DNA of 64,000 bases from Phytophthora colocasiae (GCA_018806915.1 JAGKQI010000084.1:310001-374000); one strand, 5' to 3'; shown: positions 1-10,127, numbered from the stretch's first letter. The notes: generated by a model not told the origin, from the sequence alone. Program-made: numbers and translations.

Positions 1-1688
1 CTAGCTACCGCGCAGTTGTGGTGCTTATTGATAGCGTCTTGACTCAAGGGTGTCCACTTCAACTTCAATGTGGTGGTGCATTCGTCTTGTATAATGTATA
101 TTGTATTGGGATTAGCACGAGGACAAGCTACTAGTCTACCCAAGGCTGTGGTTGCTATCAAACGTCTTCTCCCTAGCCGTCTCTACTGGACAATGTCCAT
201 CAGGGTCTCTCTGGTGACGTGCTGACTCTAGTTCCTGCTTGCGTGACCACTGGCTCCCTCCAAGTTGGAATTTCAAGGCGTAAGGAGGAAGTAGTGCCGA
301 CAGCCTGAGGAAGATGACAATGTGTGGTATCGCCCAATGTTTCAGACTATGATATGGTAGCTTTTCACGTCTTCGCTCAAGTGATTTTCTTCTTCAAGAT
401 CCTTCGATGCCAGCTGGATGGAAAGCATCGATGCTGCCGTTGTGGTGGAGACATACCCTGCGGGAATGGAAACGAATTCAGTGGCCAGATCGAACGTTGC
501 TGTTCAATAAAATACGAGAGCTACAATTCGCATTGTATAGCCCAATTTGGTGGAGTACGATGCCAGAGTTTCAGGTTTTGAATGAACATGGGACTGAAAG
601 AGACTTGAAACCTTTGGGATCTGAAACTTCGAAACCTGTGCCGAACACTGGCGAAAAACGAATTTCTCTGCTTTGCAAATTTTTCTGGACGAAAACCGCA
701 ATTGGCCAACGTCTGCTGCCTTTTTCAGCAAGCGCTGAGGGTAACAGTTAGATCCAGAATAGTTCCGCATGACATGTTCCTACTTTATCGACAATTGACG
801 CAAGTATTTCGTCGAGTACTTCCAAACTCTCGAGAAGGTGGAATTCAGGCTATCGAACATTCACTTGTGCCGCCCGTGTTCGGGATGGCTGTCGCTGCCT
901 CAGACCCAACAGAGCACACAGTTCGGTTTTTCCCTGGATTGCGGACTCACGATTGGAGTATGCTTCTTCAAAGGTACCTGAACTGATGCATCACCCACTA
1001 GAGGATTTGGGATGTCCTAGGCAACGAATACATCAAACGTTGTCCAGCTTACTATCACTCCGAGGTTTCTTTCTTCCTGTGGTGCATGATGTGATGTTGC
1101 GATTGTATTTCGGAGACTTAATTGTGGGCTCGCGATTATATTTCCTGAAATCACTCAATCCGGCAATTCAAGAATGTGAGCGTCCAAGCTGCCACTCGAT
1201 TGAAACAGTTGAGCATTGCCTTTTTGCGTGTCCAGCATTGGCTGCAACATGGCTCCTGATATGGACTCCATGGAAATGTTTCTTTCGGTCATCATTGACT
1301 TGGCGGTTGTTGCTATTTCCGCAGCCTCGTGATATTCAAAGCACCTGGAGGAGCAACCAAAAAGTACTTCTTATACTGTGGAAAGTTCAAACAGCTATTG
1401 TTTTTCATGCGGTTTGGAGACTTCGGAATGACATTTACTTCCGTCAAATATTAGCACAAACGCCAAATATCCCAACCAACCTGCAAAATTCCTTCAAGAC
1501 GCACTGCCAATTTATCTACCATCACGCGGTTGAACTTGATTGTGATCGATCTACTCTGGAGAGGCTAGCCCGAAAACTGGGTTGAATCAACGACAAATAA
1601 CATCTGGATTCCGCAGGTTTAGTGTAGCTTTAGAATCTTGAGATAGAATCACACAGATGAGAAATCCGCTAACTAGTTAATCAACTCA
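1..1688 (+). mobile_element. LINE (non-LTR retrotransposon), degenerate 3' part
   Basis: The segment runs off the left edge and carries broken plus-strand reading frames that match, piece by piece, the second LINE at 10,319-11,146. Recognisable pieces are a Trp-rich stretch at about 405-640, a frame at 702-986 ending near 'THDWSMLLQ', and, after a frameshift near 975, the zinc-binding C-terminal frame at about 960-1585. The 3' end is read as a pyrimidine-rich run around 1680-1700 (TTTTCTTCTTCT) instead of poly(A), as in the second copy. No endonuclease or catalytic RT motif lies in this window. The LINE assignment rests on the C-terminal Cys/His pattern and on the target-site duplication of the second copy. 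Confidence 0.7.
960..1585 (+). pseudogene. LINE pol C-terminal zinc-binding (zf-RVT-like) domain, broken
   Basis: The frame encodes a C-terminal LINE reverse-transcriptase tail. The key motif is Cys-x4-Cys-x6-Glu-His-Cys-x3-Cys, seen around 'CERPSCHSIETVEHC' and 'LFACPAL', followed by a Trp-rich helical region ending near 'LRNDIYFRQ'. This is the usual zinc-binding region after the RT domain in many LINEs. No ATG starts it: it is entered by a frameshift from the frame at 702-986. The same protein segment occurs on the minus strand at 10,538-11,209. It is a dead fragment. Confidence 0.65.
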
Positions 1689-2138
1689 TTTTCTTCTTCT
1701 TGATAATTGCTGCAACGGCTTTGTTTGCCGTCTTGTGACTTGATGTTCATGCTGTTGATACTACATGTACCACCTGTAATGCCATCTTAGCCTGAGTCAC
1801 AGGAATCCACCGATTTTTTGTTTAACAGCGAGTAATAGTGGAGGTTGTAAGAGCTATCCGAAGCATAACTTGTTTCGTACAGCTTCCTCAAGACAACCAA
1901 TAATTGTGTCTCCTTTCAAGAATCTGCCAGTCGAGATATCTGCGCTGAATTCATAGCATCCACCACAACCAGAGCATTCGCAAGACCATTGTCGAGTTGA
2001 TTAATCTTGCTTGCAGAAACGCAAACTACAAACCACGGGTTTAGTTCCATCCATCTAGGACCCAGAATTGGCGTTTTGTGACTGAAGTCGGTGGTGAGAT
2101 TGATGATGCTTCTTTGAGGCCGGAAACGCCTCCACAGG
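1689..2138. other. upstream region of fam1 copy a
   Basis: No credible gene is seen. From about 1810 the sequence is recognisably the same as 11,810-12,030 upstream of the second fam1 copy: both contain 'CAGCGAGTAATAG', 'GTAAGAGCTATCCGAAG' and 'CCATCTAGGAC'. The conserved block therefore behaves like a 5' flank duplicated with the gene. Confidence 0.55.
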
Positions 2139-2158
2139 ACTTCATTCTCAAATTTACG
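2139..2158 (+). promoter_or_regulatory. oomycete initiator-like element, fam1 copy a
   Basis: TTCATTCTCAAATTTACGG lies about 7 bp before the ATG at 2165. It resembles the published oomycete core promoter (TCATTYY followed by CAWTTT). The equivalent site before fam1 copy c (51,185-51,203) differs by only one base. Confidence 0.55.
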
Positions 2159-2164
2159 GTGTCC

Positions 2165-3153
2165 ATGGCGACGGATTGGACGTTCCTGAAACCTTGGCGT
2201 AATGCCTTACGTACTAGTTCGATGCATTCCCAAAGTGGAACATACGTGCAATTTCGTTGGCCCCATGGAAGCTTCTCGTTATGCCCACAACATTATTACC
2301 TTGTCTTCCATGTTAGGTTGGTCGATGGAGACACACAAAATGTGAATCGCTTGAAAAAGGTTCGGGAAGCAATCGTGTTATTCACAGTCCTTGCGCTAGT
2401 GAATAATAAGGCATTCTTGGACCAATTCCCGCCGCGTTTCCCGCCACACCATGCGCGTAAATGCTATCCATTTTGGGTAGTGGACGTTTACGGAGAGGCT
2501 GCCGTTCAACAGCTCGTTTGGGGCCAATTGTGTGCAGATTCAGATCCCTCACCGCAGTTTCAACAGGCGATGCAGAAGTTGAAGGCAATGGGACTGGAAA
2601 GTATGAACGAGGACAAGAACTATCCGTCCAATTGCGCCGGGATGTGGTGGAGAGCAGCCTCGATGGCGTTGAAGTGTATGCAGATTTGAACGTCAACACA
2701 AGTGATATATTCGATACTGGTCTGCAAAGAGTGTTTATTGCGGCTGTTCCTTTAGTTTTGCTGCTGGACCGCGCTACTCTGCGTGATCTGGAGCATAGCC
2801 AAAGTGTCATTGCTACGGAACAAGCACCAGTGGATATCGAAATTCATTATCGAATTCGTGATTTAACTACGAGTTATTATCGAAATTTGGCGGCAAGCTT
2901 ACCATGGAAAGTGGTAAACCCTCTCAAAATATCCGTTATATTCGAAATCACGAGTAACGATGGACTGCCGCAAGACATGATAAACACTGGGATTCTACTG
3001 AACCATTTCCTCACGTGTCTCCGTCTGAATGGTTGCACTATTAAAATTTCTTGTAGGAAAGGTTTCGAAAGCTTTTTTCCTGCGATTAGTTCCGCTATTG
3101 CAGCGCAATCTGACGTTTTGCCACTCAAGTTCGACATCGAGCGTACGGCTTCT
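2165..3153 (+). pseudogene. fam1 copy a, 5' half, frameshifted
   Basis: I do not recognise this protein family. The start at ATG 2165 ('MATDWTFLKPWRNAL') is shared by all fam1 copies and sits just after the initiator-like element. Relative to copy b (12,061) one G is missing near 2648 in the GGTGG run, so the frame changes from the one ending at 2689 to the one running on through 3153. The readable part covers a Trp-rich N-terminus, a helical 'KVREAIVLFTVLALVNNKAF' segment and a region ending 'FDIERTAS', where similarity to the other copies stops abruptly. The LRR-like second half is absent, so the gene is dead. Confidence 0.6.
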
Positions 3154-3550
3154 TTGCTTTTGGACGGATTCAATGGCTCATCCGTTCGATTCCACAGCTT
3201 TTCGTCGGAACAAAATCGTTACATTCAACAAACCAGCCTCAGTTGTCGGAAGCACAAAGTTACCTACCCGAATTTTCTCGATGACTGCAGGTTGTCCAAG
3301 ATCAACTTCCCACCATGGATTGTGTCAGTCAAAAGGTGTCGATTTCGTGTTACAAGCTGTCTAAACGTTTATTGGTTACGATCTTTTCTGTATAACCTAC
3401 CACTACGCCATTTCACTTCAGAATTCAGCTTATGAGTCCAGACATATTGCCATGGTCGTGGTTAGTGTAGGGGTCGAAGCCAACACAAAAATTGTGCGAA
3501 AGATATCGACGGGCAGTCGACGAACTGCTGTGCAGTTTTCGACGCCACCG
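3154..3550. other. chimeric patch: unique DNA plus fam2 fragments in both orientations
   Basis: From 3154 to about 3320 no similarity to other parts of the window is seen. From about 3325 to 3469 the plus strand again resembles fam2 (the 'GTGTCGATTTCGTGTTACAA' region up to 'TGGTTAGTGTA'). Immediately after, 3470-3550 reads as the extreme C-terminus of fam2 on the minus strand (F-box-like 'LPVDIFRTIF'). The gene therefore switches orientation at about 3470. A similar sense-to-antisense switch is seen at about 11,489. Confidence 0.5.
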
Positions 3551-3557
3551 GATTGTG

Positions 3558-3985
3558 TTTTTCTTCCCATCCCATGTAGCCTCCGAACAACATTTTGAAA
3601 TTCAGTTGATGGTTCTGATAACTCTAGAAACGTGCTCCAGATAGCTTGCTGGTCGGAACCATTCCACAGTCCATTCTGGATAGTAGTTTCTGGCTGCCAA
3701 GTTCCGTTGTCGTCGTAAGATGCTCCACAAACGCATTGTTGTCACCATCGCAAGGATTGTGTATAATTCGATTGTTTCTCGGATCAATATCAGTTATTCC
3801 ACATTTTCTGGATTTCTCTCATCCAGTAAACGCGGTTTCACGTTGTGAGTGCACTGGGAAGATGCCAATCGAACGCCACTACTATTTCACTTTCAGAATC
3901 TGTGGATTTACTTATGATAACACACGTGCATAAGGCAGAACATCAATGATTGAGGAACATCATTCTACGAGAAAATTGCGGTTTG
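3558..3985 (-). pseudogene. fam3 copy a, remnant
   Basis: The minus strand contains a diverged copy of the fam3 N-terminal half found at 20,990-21,371, including 'IRETIELYTILAMV' and, beyond 3800, the sequence opposite 'AAGATGCCAATCGAACGCCA'. fam3 is related to fam1 and fam2 in having a Trp-rich start followed by the R-(D/E)-A-I-E-L-F-T helix. Frames are interrupted, and no start codon or second half is present here. Confidence 0.5.
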
Positions 3986-5248
3986 CTCAGAAGTTGTCCA
4001 AGTGATAGTGATAGGGATCAAACAGAATGTGATTCGATTGAAACATGGTTTTTAGAGAAGTATTCGATTTTCTATACTATCCGTTCAATTATCAATCAAG
4101 ATTTGACCAGATTGAATCCAACAACGGAGACCCGATGAATGCTGGAGTTTTAGTGAATCTGGTCGACTACTGGACTCAGCGAGGTTGAACACTTGAGGCT
4201 TAACTCAAAAGTGCTAGGTTTTGCCACGGGAATTTGTTTTCTTATCGTCATTTTATAACTTTCGCGGATGACGACCCAGTGGAATTTCCTCAATCCTTGG
4301 CATTCAGCCTTACGCACTTATGCTATTCCAGGGAAGCCCATAAATGCGGGAAATGGGATGCAGGTGAAATTCAAATGACCGTTTGGGAACTCGATATGCT
4401 ATCAACATTTACTGCTTCATCTAGAAGAGAGAAGTCCGGAAAATGTGAAACAACTGAAACTGATCCGAGAAGCAATCGAATTATTCACATTGCTTTCGAT
4501 AGTGAACAACGAAGCATTTACAGAGCACATGTCACTTCTCTCACCAAGAACGGAGGAAAGTAGTCGAGGCTACTGTTCACGATGGAGTGTATACGTCTGT
4601 GGATCTGTTGCAGACCAGAAAGCTACCTGGAGTAGACTGCTGGAGTTTTCAGACTCTTCAACGCAATATCAATATGCGCGTCAGAGGTTGAAGACGATGG
4701 GATCCGAAGTTAAATGTACGACACCCATGTCCAATGCTGAACTTATGCATTGGAACTGCAAGTGTGATGGTGCTGTTGTAAAAGCCTGCCTCTATACTGA
4801 CAAAAGTGACGAGATTGAATCAGATCTACAAAGGTTGTTTGATGCTGGTTCTTCTATGATAGTGCAACTCACTCAGACGCCGGACCGCTCGAGCCTGGTA
4901 GATATCTGGTCAAACCAATGCGGACGTTTCCGTTTCTATATGGGATTTAACGTCGGAATTTTGCCGAGATTTAGCTGCTGGGTTGGTATATACACCAATA
5001 AACTCCCTGAGAATTTACCTTAAACAAGAAGATACAACCAGCAACGAACAGGCTGCGATCAACGCTGGAGTTCTACTGACCCGAATCTATCAGTGGTCTC
5101 AAGTCGTCAGTCGAAAGGTGTCGATTTCGTGTTACAAGCTGTCCAAAAGCGTGTTTGCTGTGATTTGTTCGGTTGTATCCGCGGGATATACCACAACTCC
5201 AATCAAGATCGATTTCAAGGCTGTGCGCACTGAGTCGTGGGTATGGTT

Positions 5249-5353
5249 TTTCCATATCAATCATACAGGCTTTGGGGCAAAGTGATTCATTTCGGTTAAG
5301 GTCCATTGTCATGAGGGGCTTTGCGTGAGCAAGGTGCCGAGTGGCAACCCCCA
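5249..5353 (+). repeat. direct repeat A, copy 1 of 2
   Basis: This 105-bp block is repeated at 5698-5802 with no difference I could find by eye. It marks the start of each unit of the tandem insertion. Confidence 0.8.
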
Positions 5354-5369
5354 TGGGATGGTGGGCGGG

Positions 5370-5697
5370 TTGAAAAACTGGCGCGCGCCGTAAGCATTGC
5401 TGTGAAGCACTTGTGCTTGACGGTCGGCGCTGAGCTGTCGCAGGAGACGTCGGGCGAGGGCTGAGCGTGGCCTGCTCGCTGCGAAGCTTGAACCGAAATG
5501 AACCACGACTGCACGGAGAACTCTGCCTGCGAGGACGCGAGGCTGGCCAAAACTCCGGCAGTTGCATCCACTTGAGTCTTGTCCGAGAAGAGCAGGTTGG
5601 ATCCCGGAATTAGAGCCTTCCTTCATCAGGAAAAACCTTTTTCCGCTTGTTCCATTCGCTTCGCTACACATAGCTCACTGCACGCGGAAAATACACA
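5370..5697 (+). repeat. direct repeat B, copy 1 of 2
   Basis: This 328-bp block is repeated at 6418-6743. The copies differ mainly by two single-base deletions (GAGCAGGTTGG versus GAGCGGTTGG, and CCCGGAATT versus CCCGAATT). Confidence 0.8.
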
Positions 5698-5802
5698 TTT
5701 CCATATCAATCATACAGGCTTTGGGGCAAAGTGATTCATTTCGGTTAAGGTCCATTGTCATGAGGGGCTTTGCGTGAGCAAGGTGCCGAGTGGCAACCCC
5801 CA
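5698..5802 (+). repeat. direct repeat A, copy 2 of 2
   Basis: Second copy of the block at 5249-5353. It is followed by about 615 bp (C, 5803-6417) that is absent from unit 1. Confidence 0.8.
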
Positions 5803-6417
5803 AAATTAATGGTCCGTACCGGAGTGAATCAATTCCCCCAAGCTAATAGTAGGCAGGAAGGCAATCAGAACGTACTCACGAGGATGGTGTCCAGCTAGTT
5901 GAAGTCGATGGTTGATTCATGGGAGCCTCGAAGGTTTCCTTCCGTAGCAACAATTCTTGGTCGCACTGCAGTGAATCATCGCTCTTGCTGACCGGACAGG
6001 CGAGACTCGCGAGTCATTTACTCGGCCACGTACACTACCTTGAGGTAGGTGCAGCCCGTGGTAGGCAATCCCGACGTGGTGTCTGCCAGATTCGTGGGGA
6101 GTCTGTGATCGGAGTTCCTGTGGGTAGCGTGACGGATGATTACTGTTGACAGCCTTGAACCGTGTTGAAGGAAGAAACCTCGGCTCAACCACCGAGTTGG
6201 TGCCGAACTTGACGTTGTGTGAAGAGGACTGATCCCGTTGGGACGCGAGAAGCCCCCAAGATGAATAATTTTTGAGCGTTCCGGCGGGATCAGGACGGAA
6301 GCCGATCAGCACCCACCACATTCACCAACGGAGCATACTCGAGTCTGCTGCCGTAGCAGTCGATAACGCGGTGGGCGTGTGTGTTTGATCGTCGCGTGGA
6401 ACACTCGATTGCAGTTC

Positions 6418-6743
6418 TTGAAAAACTGGCGCGCGCCGTAAGCATTGCTGTGAAGCACTTGTGCTTGACGGTCGGCGCTGAGCTGTCGCAGGAGACGTCG
6501 GGCGAGGGCTGAGCGTGGCCTGCTCGCTGCGAAGCTTGAACCGAAATGAACCACGACTGCACGGAGAACTCTGCCTGCGAGGACGCGAGGCTGGCCAAAA
6601 CTCCGGCAGTTGCATCCACTTGAGTCTTGTCCGAGAAGAGCGGTTGGATCCCGAATTAGAGCCTTCCTTCATCAGGAAAAACCTTTTTCCGCTTGTTCCA
6701 TTCGCTTCGCTACACATAGCTCACTGCACGCGGAAAATACACA
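6418..6743 (+). repeat. direct repeat B, copy 2 of 2
   Basis: Second copy of block B. It abuts the resumed fam2 sequence at 6744 and so defines the right end of the insertion. Confidence 0.8.
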
Positions 6744-7790
6744 AGTGTATGCTATAAGCCGTTCACCTTCTACCGACATTTCGCTAATAATATGGGATGC
6801 GCATTTGACAAAACCCGATTTATCACGAATTGCGGGTGTATTGCGCTGTAATTATCCTCGTTCGAACGAGCCGAGAGGTTGTTTCTACGGCTTTGTAGAC
6901 ATTGCCGAAGGAACAACAGTGTGGGGCTTGGATCTGGAAGGTTCGCCACTTATTGTGCCGAATTTGGTCCGCTGTCGGGCCTGGTTCAAGGAAGGCGATG
7001 ACGTTGAAGTGGTCATTCCAGGTGTCGGTCGTTGTCGATGTCGAATTGGTGATGGCGTTGCAGTGGTTTCTCGCGACATCAAGGAGCAAACCTCGCTAGG
7101 GTTAAGCGCTCTTCGAGCTTTGTGTGTGTGTTTTACACCAATCGAATCCGTTTCGTTGGCCATGAGCTTGCTGGAGTTGATTGGTGGTAGTCTACGCTCA
7201 CTACCACAGAGGATACCTCCAGACAGCAGTGACCGTACTCTTGACCTGAGTGTTTTGTCTGCTGTATGTCCAAATCTTGAATCTCTCACAACTTACGATC
7301 TCGACGTGGTTGTCTCGATTCATAACGAGGCTCTGCGTTTGTGGCCAGTTAAGATATTGAGTATTACAGACAGTCGCAAGTTGGCAGACATCCCAGTCTG
7401 TTTACGGAACTTCAGTCTACGGATGGCGCGTGAGCTTGAGGAGCTCACAATAAACTATGACGAACAAGAATTCGACGAGAAGGAGGTGACGGACATTATG
7501 ACTCACAATGGAGATTTTCTACCTGTTATGAAGGAGAAATTGCCGATACAGTCGAAAGTTGCTATGATCAGTGCCATCGACAGTGCACGCAGTTGGAACG
7601 CAGTCCGTCGACTGCCCGTTGATATCTTACGCACAATTTTTGTGTTGGCTTCGACGCCTGCTCAGCGGTCAGTGGACTTTTGGGCTAGTCGAAATCACTG
7701 AAACCAGATTGTTAAGAACTATGCTTCGTAAAAAGATGACGTTTTAAATGTCTGATCTTTTACATAGCGTACTAAGGAAGCCTTACCGAC

Positions 7791-8304
7791 CTAGAACCAC
7801 CGTTTGTAGCCACTTCGGACCTCGTACGTGCAAGATTCTTCGCCTGTAAGATAATTCTTCCGTTCGTATTTTACGTACAGCTCACCTGAAGGCAGATGTT
7901 CGTAATAAATCCCTCCAAAGTTGATCTTTACACTTTTGCCATCAGGTTGGTCGCTTGTTGGTTGAAACAGTCCTCATGAGGCAACACGCCCAGCATCTTG
8001 ACAGTGTGACAGCCACTGATGACGCAACCTGGTTGCGTATACGTCTCCAACTTGACGACTGCTGAGATTTTAGGGGGACGATCGGCCACTTGCATGACGA
8101 GCTGTGCGTCCATCGAAATGTTCACAGGCTCCACAGTGTAGCCATATTCACATGGTTCACACAGCCTACAGACCCGTTGGCACAGCGCTCGGCTGCGTGT
8201 GGGTCTAAGACCGACTGGAAAGAGGACTTTTGGGTCAGTTGGCGCAGGTTGGAGCCACTGCAGACAGCGACAAGTGACGATAGGAAGAGCAGGAGCAGCA
8301 GCAT
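7791..8304 (-). pseudogene. small secreted protein, copy 1, frameshifted
   Basis: On the minus strand, ATG at 8304 starts a Leu-rich signal peptide ('MLLLLLFLSSLVAV') followed by 'RQLTQKSS' and a Cys-containing body. One A is missing near 8148 (GTGAATATGG instead of GTGAAATATGG), which shifts the frame to a stop at 8122. The 13-nt deletion shared with copy 2 then breaks the second part near 7930. The stop of the original frame is the TAG at 7791-7793, by homology with copy 3. It converges with fam2 copy a, whose stop is at 7701. Function is unknown. Confidence 0.6.
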
Positions 8305-8311
8305 TCTTTCG

Positions 8312-8356
8312 AGAAACAATTTTGTCAACAAAATTATGTTCGACAAAATTGCTTCT
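8312..8356 (-). promoter_or_regulatory. palindromic element upstream of secreted gene copy 1
   Basis: Two 15-bp arms, AGAAACAATTTTGTC and GACAAAATTGCTTCT, are separated by 15 bp and lie 7 bp before the start codon. One arm has a single mismatch compared with the perfect palindrome in copies 2 and 3. Confidence 0.55.
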
Positions 8357-8662
8357 TGTTTGTATATAATTTTAAGCGAACTGATTGGCTCACCGCACCA
8401 TGTTCCCAAATGTCACGTTCTAATGTTATACTCTGGCCGTGCATGTCGTACACGTGCGGCCTCGCGTTATAATGGTTTCCTTGCGCTGAATCAAGCGGTC
8501 TTGCCTGTGTGTGCCAAGTGTCAGCGCTGGATACGATTGTGGTGGCGCGTAGCCAAGCGGAGCGGAATTCACCCGGCCTCGTCTATCAGCCGGTGAAAAA
8601 CGTTCTGAGGGTCGAGTGATACACTGTACCTCTTTGCGCCGGAGCGAAAAAAAAACACACGT

Positions 8663-9206
8663 GACTTCAACAACGGCCTGTACGACGGGCCATTCTTCAT
8701 TATGATGGCGGGCCGAGGGTGGTGAATCACAGTTGCGTAGGATATGATGAATAACCATTGTAACAGAGTTCCAACGGTTAAAAATCCAGCAGAGTCGATG
8801 CGCAGTCGTATTGGAGTGGTCCATTGCAGCTTGTGGAGTAGACGGAAAGAACGAGAATGAACTGCTAGCCTAGTCTATCGAGCGTTCACGAATTCCACCC
8901 ATTCGTTTTGTGCGACAGCGTTCGATGGCAACGCCAAGCGCATCTTTCCTTTGCCGACTACATTCCACACTTGGTTGGAAAGAGCGACGAATATATATGT
9001 AGTGAGGGGCGGCGTATTTGACTTCATTTTCGGACTGGAGATTAATAACCAAGACGCCAAGGAGGCTGAGCATTTGCTTATCGCGAAGATTACTACACTA
9101 TGGGGCTTCCGGCCCATTGTAACTGATTACCAAGGAAGAACGACTGAGACCTACGAAAAAATCCCTTCCGCTTATTCATGAGGTAGTCTGCGCGCTACGC
9201 TGTGTG
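8663..9206. other. spacer between the inverted repeats
   Basis: This is a 544-bp unique stretch. The longest frame is on the plus strand from about 8857 to 9181, open for about 108 codons without an ATG near its start, and reads through 'WLERATNIYVVRGG' and 'WGFRPIVTDYQG'. I recognise no family. It may be a piece of a gene captured between the arms or a chance frame. Confidence 0.35.
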
Positions 9207-9511
9207 CGTGTGTTTTTTTTTCGCTTCCGGCGCAAAGAGGTACAGTGTATCACTCGACCCTCAGAACGTTTTTCACCGGCTGATAGACGAGGCCGGGTGA
9301 ATTTCGCTCCGCTTGACTACGCGCCACCCCGATCGAATGACACTTAGCACACACATGCAAGACCGCTTGACACAGGGCAAAGAAACCATTTTTTTTTATA
9401 ACGCGAGGCCGCACGTGTACGACATGCACGGCCAGAGTATAACATTAGAACGTGACATTTGGGAACATGGTGCGGTGAGCCAATCAGTTCGCTTAAAATT
9501 ATATACAAACA

Positions 9512-9556
9512 AGAAACAATTTTGTCGAACATAATTTTGGTGACAAAATTGTTTCT
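9512..9556 (+). promoter_or_regulatory. perfect 15-bp palindrome upstream of secreted gene copy 2
   Basis: AGAAACAATTTTGTC at 9512-9526 and its exact reverse complement at 9542-9556 are separated by 15 bp; the second arm ends 7 bp before the ATG at 9564. A TATA-like TTATATAC and a CCAAT lie 15-40 bp further upstream. The whole arrangement is conserved in the other two copies. It could be an operator-like site or a 5'-UTR hairpin. Confidence 0.6.
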
Positions 9557-9563
9557 CGAAAGA

Positions 9564-9941
9564 ATGCTGCTGCTCCTGCTCTTCCTATCGTCGCTTGTCG
9601 CTGTCTGCAGTGGCTCCAACCTGCGCCAACTGACCCAAAAGTCCTCTTTCCAGTGGGTTTTAGACCCACACGCAGCCGAGCGCTGTGCCAACGGGTCTGT
9701 AGGCTGTGTGAACCATGTGAAATATGGCTACACTGTGGAGCCTGTGAACATTTCGATGGACGCACAGCTCGTCATGCAAGTGGCCGATCGTCCCCCTAAA
9801 CTCTCAGCAGTCGTCAAGTTGGAGACGTATACGCAACCAGGTTGCGTCATCAGTGGTTGTCACACTGTCAAGATGCTGGGCGTGTTGCCTCATGAGGACT
9901 GTTTCAACCAACAAGCGACCAACCTGATGGCAAAAGTGTAA
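9564..9941 (+). CDS. small secreted protein, copy 2 (prematurely terminated)
   Basis: This is the best-preserved start of the family and reads 125 residues. Residues 1 to about 17 form a classic signal peptide (Leu-rich core, small residues before 'CSG'). The mature part begins with 'SNLRQLTQKSS'; the R-Q-L-T at residues 21-24 is only loosely similar to an RXLR motif and is too close to the cleavage site for a standard effector. The body has paired cysteines ('CANGSVGC', 'QPGCVISGC'). A 13-nt deletion after 'HEDCFNQQ' relative to copy 3 shifts the frame and gives an early stop. The original frame would end at the TAG at 10,076-10,078. It may be a dead copy or a shortened variant. Confidence 0.55.
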   Translation: MLLLLLFLSSLVAVCSGSNLRQLTQKSSFQWVLDPHAAERCANGSVGCVNHVKYGYTVEPVNISMDAQLVMQVADRPPKLSAVVKLETYTQPGCVISGCHTVKMLGVLPHEDCFNQQATNLMAKV

Positions 9942-10127
9942 AGATCAACTTTGGAGGGATTTATTACGAACATCTGCCTTCAGGTGAGCTGTACGTAAAA
10001 TACGAACGGAAGAATTATCTTACAGGCGAAGAATCTTGCACGTACGAGGTCCGAAGTGGCTACAAACGGTGGTTCTAGGTCGGTAAGGCTTCCTTAGTAC
10101 GCTATGTAAAAGATCAGCACATCCGCT

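Larger units (their letters stand above)
5249..6743. mobile_element. 1.5-kb insertion with tandem A-B / A-C-B structure
   Basis: Comparison with the uninterrupted fam2 copies at 28,836 and 47,205 places the insertion exactly between TGGTT and AGTGTATGC. It consists of two units in tandem. Unit 1 (5249-5697) is A (105 bp), a 16-bp joint, then B (328 bp). Unit 2 (5698-6743) is A, C (about 615 bp), then B. Both units begin TTTCCATATC and end AAATACACA. No target-site duplication is visible, and the ends do not match Helitron, TIR or TG..CA LTR rules. Minus-strand frames in B are open but resemble nothing I know. The class of element is unknown. Confidence 0.6.
4268..7701 (+). pseudogene. fam2 copy a, split by a 1.5-kb insertion
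   Basis: ATG 4268 opens 'MTTQWNFLNPWHSAL', which matches the family N-terminus. The frame then shifts near 4370 and again near 4960, where the open frame ends at 5023 while the homologous sequence continues in another frame up to 5248. A 1495-bp insertion (5249-6743) interrupts the codon run at 'RTESWVW'. The second half resumes at 6744 and is open to the TGA at 7701. It holds a beta-rich segment ('GDDVEVVIPGVGRC'), an LRR-like region ('LDLSVLSAVCPNLESL') and a terminal F-box-like 'LPVDILRTIF'. Function is unknown. The 3' end converges on the secreted-protein pseudogene at 7791-8304. Confidence 0.6.
7752..8662 (+). repeat. inverted repeat, left arm (911 bp)
   Basis: The arm is the reverse complement of 9207-10,117, from CTGATCTTTTAC at the outer end to AACACACG at the inner end, with scattered substitutions and small indels. 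Each arm carries one copy of the secreted-protein gene, so the two copies are divergent. The spacer is 544 bp. Confidence 0.8.
9207..10117 (-). repeat. inverted repeat, right arm (911 bp)
   Basis: Partner of the left arm 7752-8662. Its outer end (GTAAAAGATCAG) is followed directly by a fam2 fragment at about 10,128, whereas the left arm is followed outward by the natural 3' flank of fam2 copy a. Confidence 0.8.

Noticed and set aside
5249..6743. Helitron
   Set aside because: Ends are TTTCC...ACACA without 5'-TC, 3'-CTRR or a terminal hairpin, and the target is TT/AG, not A/T.
6610..7701. 363-codon frame crossing from the tandem insertion into fam2
   Set aside because: It begins at a TTG inside repeat B and is a chance read-through across the insertion border; the fam2 part is annotated as part of copy a.
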